A stretch of 15,413 nt of DNA, from NCBI GenBank assembly GCA_002299195.1, contig DBOA01000041.1, positions 1 to 15,413 of the forward strand. The letters run 5' to 3'. Positions 6,038 to 13,677 of this stretch are shown one piece after another. Positions within the stretch are counted from its first letter, which is position 1, and each line of letters starts with the position of its first letter. The notes beneath the pieces are model-generated. The model saw only the letters and a list, made by a program, of their open reading frames with translations. It ran no database searches and was not told the DNA's origin. This DNA comes from Sphingomonadales bacterium UBA658 (GTDB taxonomy: Bacteria > Pseudomonadota > Alphaproteobacteria > Sphingomonadales > Sphingomonadaceae). The position numbers and the translations under genes are program-made.

Positions 6038-6976
6038 ATGACCAAATCGATCTTCATCGACGGAGCATCAGGCACCACTGGCCTTGAAATCGCGGACCGG
6101 CTCGCTGGCCGCGCGGAATTTACGCTCATCACGCTTGACGATGACAAACGCAAAGACCCCGCTGCAAAACGCGAGGCATTGAACGATGCCGATTTCGTCA
6201 TCCTGTGCTTGCCCGACGATGCGGCGAAAGAGGCGGTGGCAATGACGACATCAGGCCATACGCGCATCATCGACGCATCGACCGCGCATCGTGTGAACCC
6301 GAACTGGGCCTATGGCTTCCCTGAATATCGCACCGGTCAGCACGACCGGATTGCTCATGCCCGCCTTGTCAGCAACCCCGGTTGCTACCCCACCGGCTTT
6401 TTGGGGCTGGTGGCACCCTTGGTCGCTGCCGGATTAATCCCCGCAGACTGGCCCTACAGCGTCAACGCCGTGTCGGGCTATTCGGGCGGCGGGAAGGCAT
6501 TGATTGAACGGTTCGAAGGCGGTGACGGTGCAGACATCAGCTTTCGCACCTATGGCCTTGATCTGAACCACAAGCATGTCGCCGAAATGCAGCAACATGC
6601 AGGGCTCGGCCTCGCGCCGATCTTCTCACCCGCCGTGGTGCGGGCGTTCCGTGGCATGGTGGTCGAAATACCGTTGCCCATCTCGGTCATGCCTGGCAGC
6701 GATGATCCCGACGAAATGCGTGCGGCCTTGTCGCTACATTATGCCAAATCGCCCGTCGTCAAAGTGCACCAAGATGCGCCGCCAGCGGAACTGCTAATCC
6801 GCGCCGACCAAGCGCCATCCGACAGGCTTGATCTCTACGTCCTCGGCTCACCCGACGGCGCGCAAGTCCGCTTGCTGGCATTGCTCGATAATCTCGGCAA
6901 AGGCGCAAGCGGCGCAGCGGTGCAGAACCTAAACATCATGGCCGGGTTGGACGAGACGATTGGGTTGCGGTTGTAA
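6038..6976 (+). CDS. argC: N-acetyl-gamma-glutamyl-phosphate reductase, type 2
   Basis: This 312-residue enzyme reduces N-acetylglutamyl-5-phosphate to the semialdehyde with NADPH, the third step of arginine synthesis, in the cytoplasm. The N-terminal Rossmann motif GASGTTG is at residues 9-15. The catalytic cysteine is Cys116 in SNPGCYPTG. The GYSGGGK loop and the LNHKHVAEM segment typical of this enzyme follow. The length and the IFIDGASGTTG start fit the shorter type 2 form, not the roughly 345-residue type 1. ATG 6038 has a weak GGGTG upstream. No other arg gene is in the window, and repeats isolate the gene on both sides, so it is probably transcribed alone. Confidence 0.95.
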   Translation: MTKSIFIDGASGTTGLEIADRLAGRAEFTLITLDDDKRKDPAAKREALNDADFVILCLPDDAAKEAVAMTTSGHTRIIDASTAHRVNPNWAYGFPEYRTGQHDRIAHARLVSNPGCYPTGFLGLVAPLVAAGLIPADWPYSVNAVSGYSGGGKALIERFEGGDGADISFRTYGLDLNHKHVAEMQQHAGLGLAPIFSPAVVRAFRGMVVEIPLPISVMPGSDDPDEMRAALSLHYAKSPVVKVHQDAPPAELLIRADQAPSDRLDLYVLGSPDGAQVRLLALLDNLGKGASGAAVQNLNIMAGLDETIGLRL

Positions 6977-7001
6977 GCGCGACAATCGGATCTATCACCG
7001 C

Positions 7002-7078
7002 GTCACCCTGAACTTGTTTCAGGGTCTTAATTTCAACAACGTGCAAAAAGTAAGATGCTGAAACGCGTTCAGCATGAC
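7002..7078. repeat. Double-hairpin REP-like element between convergent argC and map
   Basis: Two perfect hairpins have the same design, an 8-bp stem and a 5-nt loop: ACCCTGAA-CTTGT-TTCAGGGT (7005-7025) and ATGCTGAA-ACGCG-TTCAGCAT (7055-7075). Outer GTCA (7002-7005) and TGAC (7075-7078) make the whole unit an inverted pair. TTCAGGGT/TTCAGCAT units of this kind recur between genes in sphingomonads. Placed between two convergent genes, it could also limit read-through in both directions. Confidence 0.8.
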
Positions 7079-7090
7079 GTGGTAGAGACC

Positions 7091-7918
7091 TCAATAAGGC
7101 GGCTGATGCCACCCCTTCGGGCTGCTCGTAAATATCTCGCAGCCGTCTTCGGTGATGCCGATGCTATGTTCGAACTGCGCGCTCAATGATCGGTCGCGCG
7201 TGACGGCCGTCCAGCCATCGTCGAGGACTTTGCCGGCTGCCTTGCCGATGTTGATCATTGGCTCAATCGTGAAGATCATGCCGGGGCGCAGCTCTGGCCC
7301 AGTGCCGGGGCGGCCGACATGGACGATTTCGGGGGCGTCGTGGAATAATTGGCCAAGGCCATGGCCGCAGAAATCGCGGACGACGCCATAGCGGTGCTTT
7401 TCGGCATGGGTCTGGATCGCGTGGCCAATGTCGCCAACGCGGTTGCCGGGCTTGGCGGCTTCAATGCCGAGCATCAGGCATTCATAGGTCACATCGACCA
7501 AGCGTTTTGCCTTTACCGGCACGTCGCCGACGAGGAACATGCGGCTGGTGTCGCCGTGCCAGCCATTTAATTGCGGCGTGACGTCGATGTTGACGATGTC
7601 GCCGTCCTTCAATTTCTTGTCCGATGGGATGCCGTGGCAAATGACATGGTTGATCGAAATGCAGCAGCTGTGCGTGTAACCGCGATAGCCAAGGGTTGCT
7701 GGCACTGCGCCACCGCGCATCGTCATCTCGCGGACGATATCGTCCAGTTCTTCGGTACTGACACCCGGCACGACATGCGGCACCAGCGCATCGAGAATTT
7801 CGGCGGCAAGACGGCCGGCCTTGCGCATGCCTTCAAAACCTTCGGCCCCGTGTAATTTGATAACCCCGTCGCGGGCCTGCATCGCCTCTTCGGGCGTAAC
7901 GCTTACATATTGTTCCAT
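7091..7918 (-). CDS. map: Methionine aminopeptidase, type I
   Basis: This 275-residue cytoplasmic enzyme removes the initiator Met from nascent proteins. All five metal ligands of the pita-bread fold are visible: Asp112 (NIDVT), Asp123 (HGDTSRMF), His186 (CGHGLG), Glu219 (FTIEPM) and Glu250 (QFEHSI). The substrate-site His95 lies in ICHGIP. It is type Ia, with no large insertion and no N-terminal zinc-finger extension. The start at 7918 (MEQYVSV) has no obvious ribosome site, and TTATAT lies 9 nt upstream of it on the minus strand, so a very short leader is possible. It diverges from the CinA-like gene across about 60 bp and converges on argC across the double hairpin. Confidence 0.95.
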   Translation of the reverse strand: MEQYVSVTPEEAMQARDGVIKLHGAEGFEGMRKAGRLAAEILDALVPHVVPGVSTEELDDIVREMTMRGGAVPATLGYRGYTHSCCISINHVICHGIPSDKKLKDGDIVNIDVTPQLNGWHGDTSRMFLVGDVPVKAKRLVDVTYECLMLGIEAAKPGNRVGDIGHAIQTHAEKHRYGVVRDFCGHGLGQLFHDAPEIVHVGRPGTGPELRPGMIFTIEPMINIGKAAGKVLDDGWTAVTRDRSLSAQFEHSIGITEDGCEIFTSSPKGWHQPPY

Positions 7919-7980
7919 GCGGGCGATATAAGGTAATAATCCGCACTTTGCGAGGGGGTGAATTATGCTATCGCGTGCAT

Positions 7981-8739
7981 ATGACAGATTCCCGCATATA
8001 TACCGCAGCGCTTGTAATCATCGGCGACGAAATTCTCTCTGGCCGAACGCAGGACAAAAACGTTAGCCAGATTGCCCTTTGGCTAAATATTCAAGGCATT
8101 CGCTTACGCGAAGTGCGTGTGGTCGCCGATGACATGGATGCCATTATAGAGGCGGTGAACCTCTTGCGTGCGCGCAATGACTATCTGTTCACCACCGGTG
8201 GCATTGGCCCGACGCATGATGACATTACGGTTGACGCGATTGCGGCAGCGCTCGGCGTCGATGTTGTCATTCATCCAGAGGCTAGCGCAGTCCTGCACGC
8301 CTATTATGAAACGCGTGGCGGCATTAACCCGGGCCGCCTGCGCATGGCGCGTGTGCCCGATGGCGCTGACCTTATCCCCAACAAGATGTCGGGCGCGCCC
8401 GGCATTCGCCATGGCAACATCTTCATCATGGCTGGCGTGCCGCACATCACTGCCGGTATGCTGGATGCCTTGACCGGCACATTGGAGGGTGGCGCGCCGT
8501 TGCTGTCGCAACAAATCGGCTGCTGGGTAGCCGAAAGCGAAGTTGCCAAACTGCTGGGCGATACCGAAAAGCATCATGAAGGTTGCCAGATCGGCAGCTA
8601 CCCGTTTTTCCGCGAAGGCAAGGTCGGGGCGAACTTCGTTGTCCGGACAACAGACGCGGATAAACTTGCTGAATGCATCGAGGCGCTGAAACTTGGTTTG
8701 CGCGGTTTAGGCTATGATACCGTCGATGGTGGAATTTAA
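7981..8739 (+). CDS. CinA/MoaB-type molybdopterin-binding-fold protein
   Basis: This 252-residue protein carries the MoCF/MoaB-Mog fold (about 1-170). Its start ALVIIGDEILSGRTQDKN and the TTGGIGPTHDD motif at 71-81 are typical of the N-terminal half of CinA. The C-terminal part (about 175-252) has no recognisable PncC-type nicotinamide-nucleotide deamidase domain, so it is the short CinA form. Some CinA homologues hydrolyse ADP-ribose or act in pyridine-nucleotide repair; the activity of this short class is not established. I chose ATG 7981 because the protein then begins where I expect family members to begin. An in-frame TTG at 7948 and GTG at 7975 also exist. GAGGGGG at 7952-7956 is placed for an ATG at 7965 in another frame, which gives only a 33-residue peptide. 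Confidence 0.85.
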   Translation: MTDSRIYTAALVIIGDEILSGRTQDKNVSQIALWLNIQGIRLREVRVVADDMDAIIEAVNLLRARNDYLFTTGGIGPTHDDITVDAIAAALGVDVVIHPEASAVLHAYYETRGGINPGRLRMARVPDGADLIPNKMSGAPGIRHGNIFIMAGVPHITAGMLDALTGTLEGGAPLLSQQIGCWVAESEVAKLLGDTEKHHEGCQIGSYPFFREGKVGANFVVRTTDADKLAECIEALKLGLRGLGYDTVDGGI

Positions 8740-8799
8740 ACGCAGGTTCGTCAGCCCGTTCATGTGCAGTCAAGCCTTCGTTCCGTTATGAGGATTGTA

Positions 8800-11676
8800 A
8801 TGCGCAAATTTACTCAATCGCTCGCTTTGGCAGCCCTGCTGCTGTCCACCTCTGCTTACGCACAAAATGTTGCGCCTGCCGCATCTGTCGCGGCAAAGGC
8901 GGCCAAAGTTCCGTGGCTGTATGAAGGCAGCGACGTACCGGTCGACGACAGCTGGACCTTTGGCGTTTTGCCCAATGGGCTGCGCTATGCGGTGAAGAAA
9001 AATGATGTGCCTGCAGGACAGGTGTCCATTCGCGTGCGGATTGATGCGGGCGCGCTGCATGAAAATAACGACGAGCAAGGCTTCGCTCATCTGATCGAGC
9101 ATTTGTCCTTCCGTGGATCAACCTTTGTGCCCGATGGCGAGGCCAAGCGTATTTGGCAAAGGTTTGGCGTCACCTTTGGCAGCGACAGCAATGCGCAAAC
9201 AACCCCGACGCAGACGGTCTACAAGCTAGACCTGCCCAATGCGACGCCCGAAAAGCTGGACGAGTCAGTCAAAATCATTTCGGGCATGATCCGCAATCCG
9301 CGTATCTCGCCCAATGCCTTGAACGCCGAACGCGCCATTGTCCTTGCCGAGCTGCGCGAAAATAGCGGCGCGCAAATGGTCTATAGCGATGCCCTGCGCC
9401 AGCATGCATTTCAAGGTCAGCGGCTCGCAAACCGGTCGACGATTGGCACGCCTGAAACATTGCAGGCGTCTGACGCCTTACGTTTGAGTGCCTTTCATGA
9501 CCGCTGGTATAGGCCCGAAAATGCAGTCGTCGTGATGGCTGGCGATATGGAACCCGCGCAACTGGCCAATCTGGTGCAGAAATATTTCAACGACTGGAAA
9601 GGGAAGGGCGCCCGCGCGCCTGAGCCCTCCTTTGGCGACCCAACGCCCCAAGGCACACCAACGCGCGTGCTGATTGAGCCAACATTGCCCACCACCGTCA
9701 GCATTGCGTACCTGCGCCCGTGGCGGAAGGTGGATGATACGATTGCGTATAACGAGCAGTTGTTAATTGACGCCCTTGCGCTTCAGATCATCAACCGCAG
9801 GCTTGAGGTGCAGGCGCGCAGTGGCGGTAATTTTCTTTTCGCAGAAATCGCGCAGGAAGATATTTCGCGCACAGCGGACGCGACTTTGGTGTCCGTCACC
9901 CCCGTCGGCGACAAATGGGAAGCGGCAACGCGTGACGTGCGCGCCGTCATCGCCGATGCCATTGCCACGCCACCATCGGTTGCGGATATCGAGCGTGAGA
10001 AAACGCTTTTCGGAAATGCGTTGCGCACAATGCTCGACAGCTATCCATTTGAAGCAGCTGCGAAGCAAGCGGATGATATCGTCAATGCCGTGGATATTCG
10101 GGAAACGGTGACCGCGCCCAAAACGGTTGTTCAGGTCTATGAGGGCATGAAGGACAAGTTTACGCCGCAGCGGCTGCTGGCGTCGACACAGAAGCTTTTC
10201 ATGGCGGACGCAACACGACTGATGCTGTCTTCACCCGCGCCGATAGCGGATGCAGACAATCGTGCGCTCGCTGCATTGAACGCCGTGGTATCGGCAAATA
10301 CGACTGCGCGATTGTCCGAAAACACCCTTGGCTTTGCCGCGTTGCCGAAGCTTGGCGTACCCGGCAAACTCGTGACCGAAGACACGGTCTCGCGGCTGCA
10401 GATAACCCGGCTTGAGCTGTCGAATGGCGTGCGGGCTTTGCTGTACCCGAACAAGGCAGAAAGCGGTCAGATCCGCGTGCTCGTCCGTTTTGGTCGGGGC
10501 TATCAAGCCGTTACCCCTGACAATGGCAGCTTGCTGTGGGCAGGGCCGATCGTCTTGCCGGAAAATGGCATTGGCAAACTCAAGCGCACGGAAATTGACC
10601 AGATGGTCAATGGGCGACGGATAGAACTCAACTTCTCCATTGACGATGATGCGTTCCAGTTTGGCGCAAATACGCGGCCTGATGACCTTGCGGATCAGTT
10701 GACGTTAATTGCGACAAAGCTTGGCCATCCCGGTTGGGACCCCGCGCCGGTTGAACGTGCAAAGGCACTCGCGATGTCCGGTTATGCGAGTTTCGAAATG
10801 TCTGCGACCTCCGTGTTGCAGCGTGATTTGGAATATTTGCTGCGCAACAATGATCCGCGCTGGAAAGCCGCGGCACCGGCGGACGTTGCGAAAGTCGATG
10901 CCGCAAAGTTCGAAGCATATTGGAAGCCATTGTTGGCGCAGGGACCCGTTGAGGTTCTGCTCTTTGGCGACTTCGACAAGGCGGCGGCTGTTGCTGCGTT
11001 GGAAAGCAGCTTTGGCGCTCTGTCACCGCGCGCGACTTTGCCCGTCGCCGCGGCAGCGCGCGATGTCCGTTTCCCATCCCCGACAGCCACTCCGATAAGG
11101 CTAACACATCGCGGCGCGCGTGATCAGGCTGCGGCGGTGATGGCATGGCCCACTGGCGGCGGAATTGCTGGCATCAGCGAAGGGCGGCAGCTGGAAACTT
11201 TAGCGGCCATTTTTCGTGACCGGCTGTTTGAAAAGTTCCGTGCGGAGCAGGCCGCAAGCTACAGTCCCGACATGGCGGCCAATTGGCCCGTCGATTTCAA
11301 CAGTGGTGGATATTTGATGGCCTATACGCAGGTCAAACCAACCGATGTGGACCGCTTTTTTGCATTCGCGGATTCGGTCGCGGCGGATTTGATCGCGAAT
11401 CCCGTGAGCGCCGACGAACTGCAGCGTGCCGTTGAGCCGACAAAGCAAGCGATTGAGCGTGCGGCGTCAGGCAACACATTCTGGCTAAACCAGCTAAAGG
11501 GATCGACATATGATCCTGAACGCTTTGCGGCATTGGGTTCGCTGTACAGTGATTATAACAGCGTGACGCCCGAGATATTACAAGCACTGGCGAAACGCTA
11601 TTTCGTCAAGGATAAGGCTTGGAAACTTGTGGTTGCACCTCAATCTGCGAATGCAGACTACCCAAGTTCGCGCTGA
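8800..11676 (+). CDS. Secreted M16-family zinc metallopeptidase (PqqL/pitrilysin-like)
   Basis: This 958-residue protein has a clear signal peptide (MRKFTQSLALAALLLSTSAYA, cleavage after Ala21), so it acts in the periplasm. The inverted zinc motif is HLIEH: His97, catalytic Glu100 and His101. Downstream Glu177 and Glu184 lie in NAERAIVLAELREN, and one is the third ligand. The chain repeats the M16 plan: an active N-half (about 45-390) and a C-half (about 535-905) in which the zinc motif is replaced by LWAGPIVLPENG, as expected for the inactive lobe. Such enzymes degrade peptides inside a closed chamber. ATG 8800 is chosen because GAGGA (8790-8794) precedes it by 5 nt and the signal peptide then starts cleanly; ATG 8788 and GTG 8764 are in frame upstream. 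It converges on hslU. Confidence 0.92.
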   Translation: MRKFTQSLALAALLLSTSAYAQNVAPAASVAAKAAKVPWLYEGSDVPVDDSWTFGVLPNGLRYAVKKNDVPAGQVSIRVRIDAGALHENNDEQGFAHLIEHLSFRGSTFVPDGEAKRIWQRFGVTFGSDSNAQTTPTQTVYKLDLPNATPEKLDESVKIISGMIRNPRISPNALNAERAIVLAELRENSGAQMVYSDALRQHAFQGQRLANRSTIGTPETLQASDALRLSAFHDRWYRPENAVVVMAGDMEPAQLANLVQKYFNDWKGKGARAPEPSFGDPTPQGTPTRVLIEPTLPTTVSIAYLRPWRKVDDTIAYNEQLLIDALALQIINRRLEVQARSGGNFLFAEIAQEDISRTADATLVSVTPVGDKWEAATRDVRAVIADAIATPPSVADIEREKTLFGNALRTMLDSYPFEAAAKQADDIVNAVDIRETVTAPKTVVQVYEGMKDKFTPQRLLASTQKLFMADATRLMLSSPAPIADADNRALAALNAVVSANTTARLSENTLGFAALPKLGVPGKLVTEDTVSRLQITRLELSNGVRALLYPNKAESGQIRVLVRFGRGYQAVTPDNGSLLWAGPIVLPENGIGKLKRTEIDQMVNGRRIELNFSIDDDAFQFGANTRPDDLADQLTLIATKLGHPGWDPAPVERAKALAMSGYASFEMSATSVLQRDLEYLLRNNDPRWKAAAPADVAKVDAAKFEAYWKPLLAQGPVEVLLFGDFDKAAAVAALESSFGALSPRATLPVAAAARDVRFPSPTATPIRLTHRGARDQAAAVMAWPTGGGIAGISEGRQLETLAAIFRDRLFEKFRAEQAASYSPDMAANWPVDFNSGGYLMAYTQVKPTDVDRFFAFADSVAADLIANPVSADELQRAVEPTKQAIERAASGNTFWLNQLKGSTYDPERFAALGSLYSDYNSVTPEILQALAKRYFVKDKAWKLVVAPQSANADYPSSR

Positions 11677-11715
11677 GCCTCCTTTTGTCCTTACGATCCG
11701 CTTAGGCCAAAAGCG

Positions 11716-13020
11716 TCAAAGCACATATTTGGATAGGTCGGTGTCTTTTGCGATGCCCGATAGCTGCTTGTGCACATAGTCCGCGTCGATCACGATCACG
11801 TCGCCTTTGCGGTCTTCGGCATCGAAGCTGATATCTTCTAGCAGCTTTTCCATAACCGTTTGCAACCGCCGCGCACCGATATTTTCAACGGTTGAATTCA
11901 CGTCCACTGCGATGCGCGCGATGGCATCAATCGCATCGTCGCTAAATTCGAGCGTGACCTCTTCAGTCGCCAGTAACGCAATATATTGCTGCGGCAAATT
12001 GGCGCGGGTTTCCGAGAGGATACGAACGAAATCGGCATGTTCCAATGCGCGCAGTTCAACACGGATGGGCAGGCGACCCTGTAGTTCAGGCAGCATGTCG
12101 CTTGGCTTTGAAATGTGGAACGCGCCTGATGCGATAAACAGCACTTGGTCGGTTTTCATGGGGCCATATTTGGTCGCCACTGTCGTGCCTTCAATCAGCG
12201 GCAGCAGGTCGCGCTGGACGCCTTCACGGCTGACCGATCCGCTGCCCCGCGTATCGGACACCGCAATCTTGTCAATTTCGTCGAGGAAGACGATGCCATT
12301 GGCTTCCGCGTCGGCCAAAGCTGCGCGGTTGACGTCGTCTTGGTCCAGGCGCTTTTCAGATTCTTCCTCGACAAGCTTTGTCCAAGCGTCGGGGACCTTC
12401 ATTTTGCGGCGTTTCAGATTGTCTTTGCCAAAGGCTTTGCCCATCATCTCGCCAAGGTTGATCATGCCGACATTGCCGCCCATGCCGGGAATTTCCATCG
12501 GTGTGGTTGGGCTGTCAGATACTTCAATCTCGATTTCGACATCGTCCATGTGGCGATCACGAATGCGCTGGCGAAATGCTTCGCGCGTGGCTTCGCTCGC
12601 GGTACCACCCGCCAACGGCTTCAGGATCCGTTCCATCGCTGCGGCTTCGGCGGCCTCGCGCACATGTTCGCGGCGGCGTTCTTTCTCAAGACGGACAGCC
12701 TCTTCAGCCAAGTCACGGGCGATCTGCTCAACGTCCCGGCCGACATAGCCAACTTCCGTAAACTTGGTTGCCTCCACCTTGATAAACGGTGCACCCGCAA
12801 GCTTGGCAAGGCGGCGCGAAATCTCGGTCTTGCCGCAACCCGTGGGGCCAATCATCAGGATGTTTTTTGGCGTCACTTCATCGCGTAAATCCGCGCCGAG
12901 ACGCTGGCGACGCCAGCGATTGCGCAGCGCCACCGCGACCGCACGTTTCGCGTCGGCCTGGCCAATAATATGTTCGTCAAGAGCAGCCACAATGGCTTTG
13001 GGTGTCAGAGCGTTTTTCAT
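11716..13020 (-). CDS. hslU: HslU, ATPase subunit of the HslVU protease
   Basis: This 434-residue AAA+ unfoldase feeds substrates to the HslV peptidase in the cytoplasm. Features in order: Walker A GPTGCGKT (58-65), pore loop GYVGRD (91-96), the helical I-domain (about 105-235), Walker B GIVFLDEID (242-250), GRLPIR (315-320) and sensor-2 GARRL (382-386). The C-terminus LSKYVL is the tail that inserts into HslV and activates it. The length is normal for the family. It lies 47 nt after the hslV stop on the same strand, so the two are probably co-transcribed. The ATG at 13020 has only a weak AGGCAG upstream, and coupling to hslV translation is unlikely over that gap. Confidence 0.97.
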   Translation of the reverse strand: MKNALTPKAIVAALDEHIIGQADAKRAVAVALRNRWRRQRLGADLRDEVTPKNILMIGPTGCGKTEISRRLAKLAGAPFIKVEATKFTEVGYVGRDVEQIARDLAEEAVRLEKERRREHVREAAEAAAMERILKPLAGGTASEATREAFRQRIRDRHMDDVEIEIEVSDSPTTPMEIPGMGGNVGMINLGEMMGKAFGKDNLKRRKMKVPDAWTKLVEEESEKRLDQDDVNRAALADAEANGIVFLDEIDKIAVSDTRGSGSVSREGVQRDLLPLIEGTTVATKYGPMKTDQVLFIASGAFHISKPSDMLPELQGRLPIRVELRALEHADFVRILSETRANLPQQYIALLATEEVTLEFSDDAIDAIARIAVDVNSTVENIGARRLQTVMEKLLEDISFDAEDRKGDVIVIDADYVHKQLSGIAKDTDLSKYVL

Positions 13021-13067
13021 TACTGCCTAGATGGGAAGTTGCTGGTACCGTTTAAGTGACGGCCGGT

Positions 13068-13634
13068 TTATGCGGCGCTGTCCAACGTCTCAATGGTCAG
13101 TTGATCGTTGGTGTACACGCAGATTTCAGCCGCGATTTTCATGGCATGACGCGCCATTTTTTCGGCATCTGCCTCATAATCCGCCAGTGCACGTGCTGCG
13201 GACAACGCGTAATTTCCGCCAGATCCAATCGCCGCGATGCCATCATTGGGTTCAAGCACATCGCCATTGCCGGTCAGGATCAATGTCACGTCTTTGTCAG
13301 CGACAATCATCATCGCTTCCAAATTGCGCAGATATTTATCGGTGCGCCAATCTTTGGCCAATTCCACCGCAGCGCGCATCAATTGCCCACGATGCTGCTC
13401 CAGCTTGCGCTCAAGCCGCTCGAACAGCGTGAATGCGTCGGCGGTCGCGCCGGCAAAGCCACCAATGACGGATCCGTCATGCAGCTGACGGACCTTCTTG
13501 GCATTGGGCTTCATGACCGTTTGACCCATGGAGACTTGGCCATCACCAGCGATGACGACTTTGCCGTTTTTGCGCACAGACAATATGGTGGTGCCGTACC
13601 AAGTGGACGGATTTCCGTGAGAGTGATTTTCCAT
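13068..13634 (-). CDS. hslV: HslV, peptidase subunit of the HslVU protease
   Basis: This 188-residue proteasome-beta-like Thr peptidase forms the core of HslVU. The catalytic Thr is Thr15 in YGTTILSV, so the first 14 residues (MENHSHGNPSTWYG) form a propeptide that must be removed. The E. coli enzyme has only Met before its Thr. The body is typical: GKVVIAGDGQ, GFAGATADAFTLFE, ELAKDWRTDKYLRNLEA, LTGNGDV and AIGSGGNYA. No ribosome site precedes the ATG at 13634, and a sigma-32-like promoter ends about 7 nt upstream, so the transcript is probably leaderless or nearly so. hslU follows by 47 nt, and galE ends 43 nt upstream on the same strand. Confidence 0.96.
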   Translation of the reverse strand: MENHSHGNPSTWYGTTILSVRKNGKVVIAGDGQVSMGQTVMKPNAKKVRQLHDGSVIGGFAGATADAFTLFERLERKLEQHRGQLMRAAVELAKDWRTDKYLRNLEAMMIVADKDVTLILTGNGDVLEPNDGIAAIGSGGNYALSAARALADYEADAEKMARHAMKIAAEICVYTNDQLTIETLDSAA

Positions 13635-13641
13635 TTTTTGG

Positions 13642-13670
13642 ATATGGGTCGATTGACGCCAAAGCGCAAG
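13642..13670 (-). promoter_or_regulatory. Sigma-32 (RpoH)-like heat-shock promoter of hslVU
   Basis: On the minus strand, CTTGCG (13670-13665) is followed after 15 bp by ACCCATAT (13649-13642). This resembles the RpoH pattern CTTGAA / CCCCATNT. Seven of eight -10 bases match, CTTG is intact and the spacing is within the normal range. The expected start lies within a few bases of the hslV ATG (13634). hslVU is a classical heat-shock operon, which supports the call. Confidence 0.55.
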
Positions 13671-13677
13671 AGAGGGC

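Noticed and set aside
7965..8066. A 33-residue frame from ATG 7965, preceded by a good GAGGGGG site
   Set aside because: It mostly overlaps the CinA-like gene in another frame and has no recognisable features. It could be a leader peptide, but nothing beyond the ribosome-like site supports it.
11807..12748. A 313-codon open frame on the plus strand opposite hslU
   Set aside because: It is antisense to a fully motif-supported hslU, its product is Ser/Arg-rich with no domain pattern, and long antisense frames are expected in GC-rich coding DNA.
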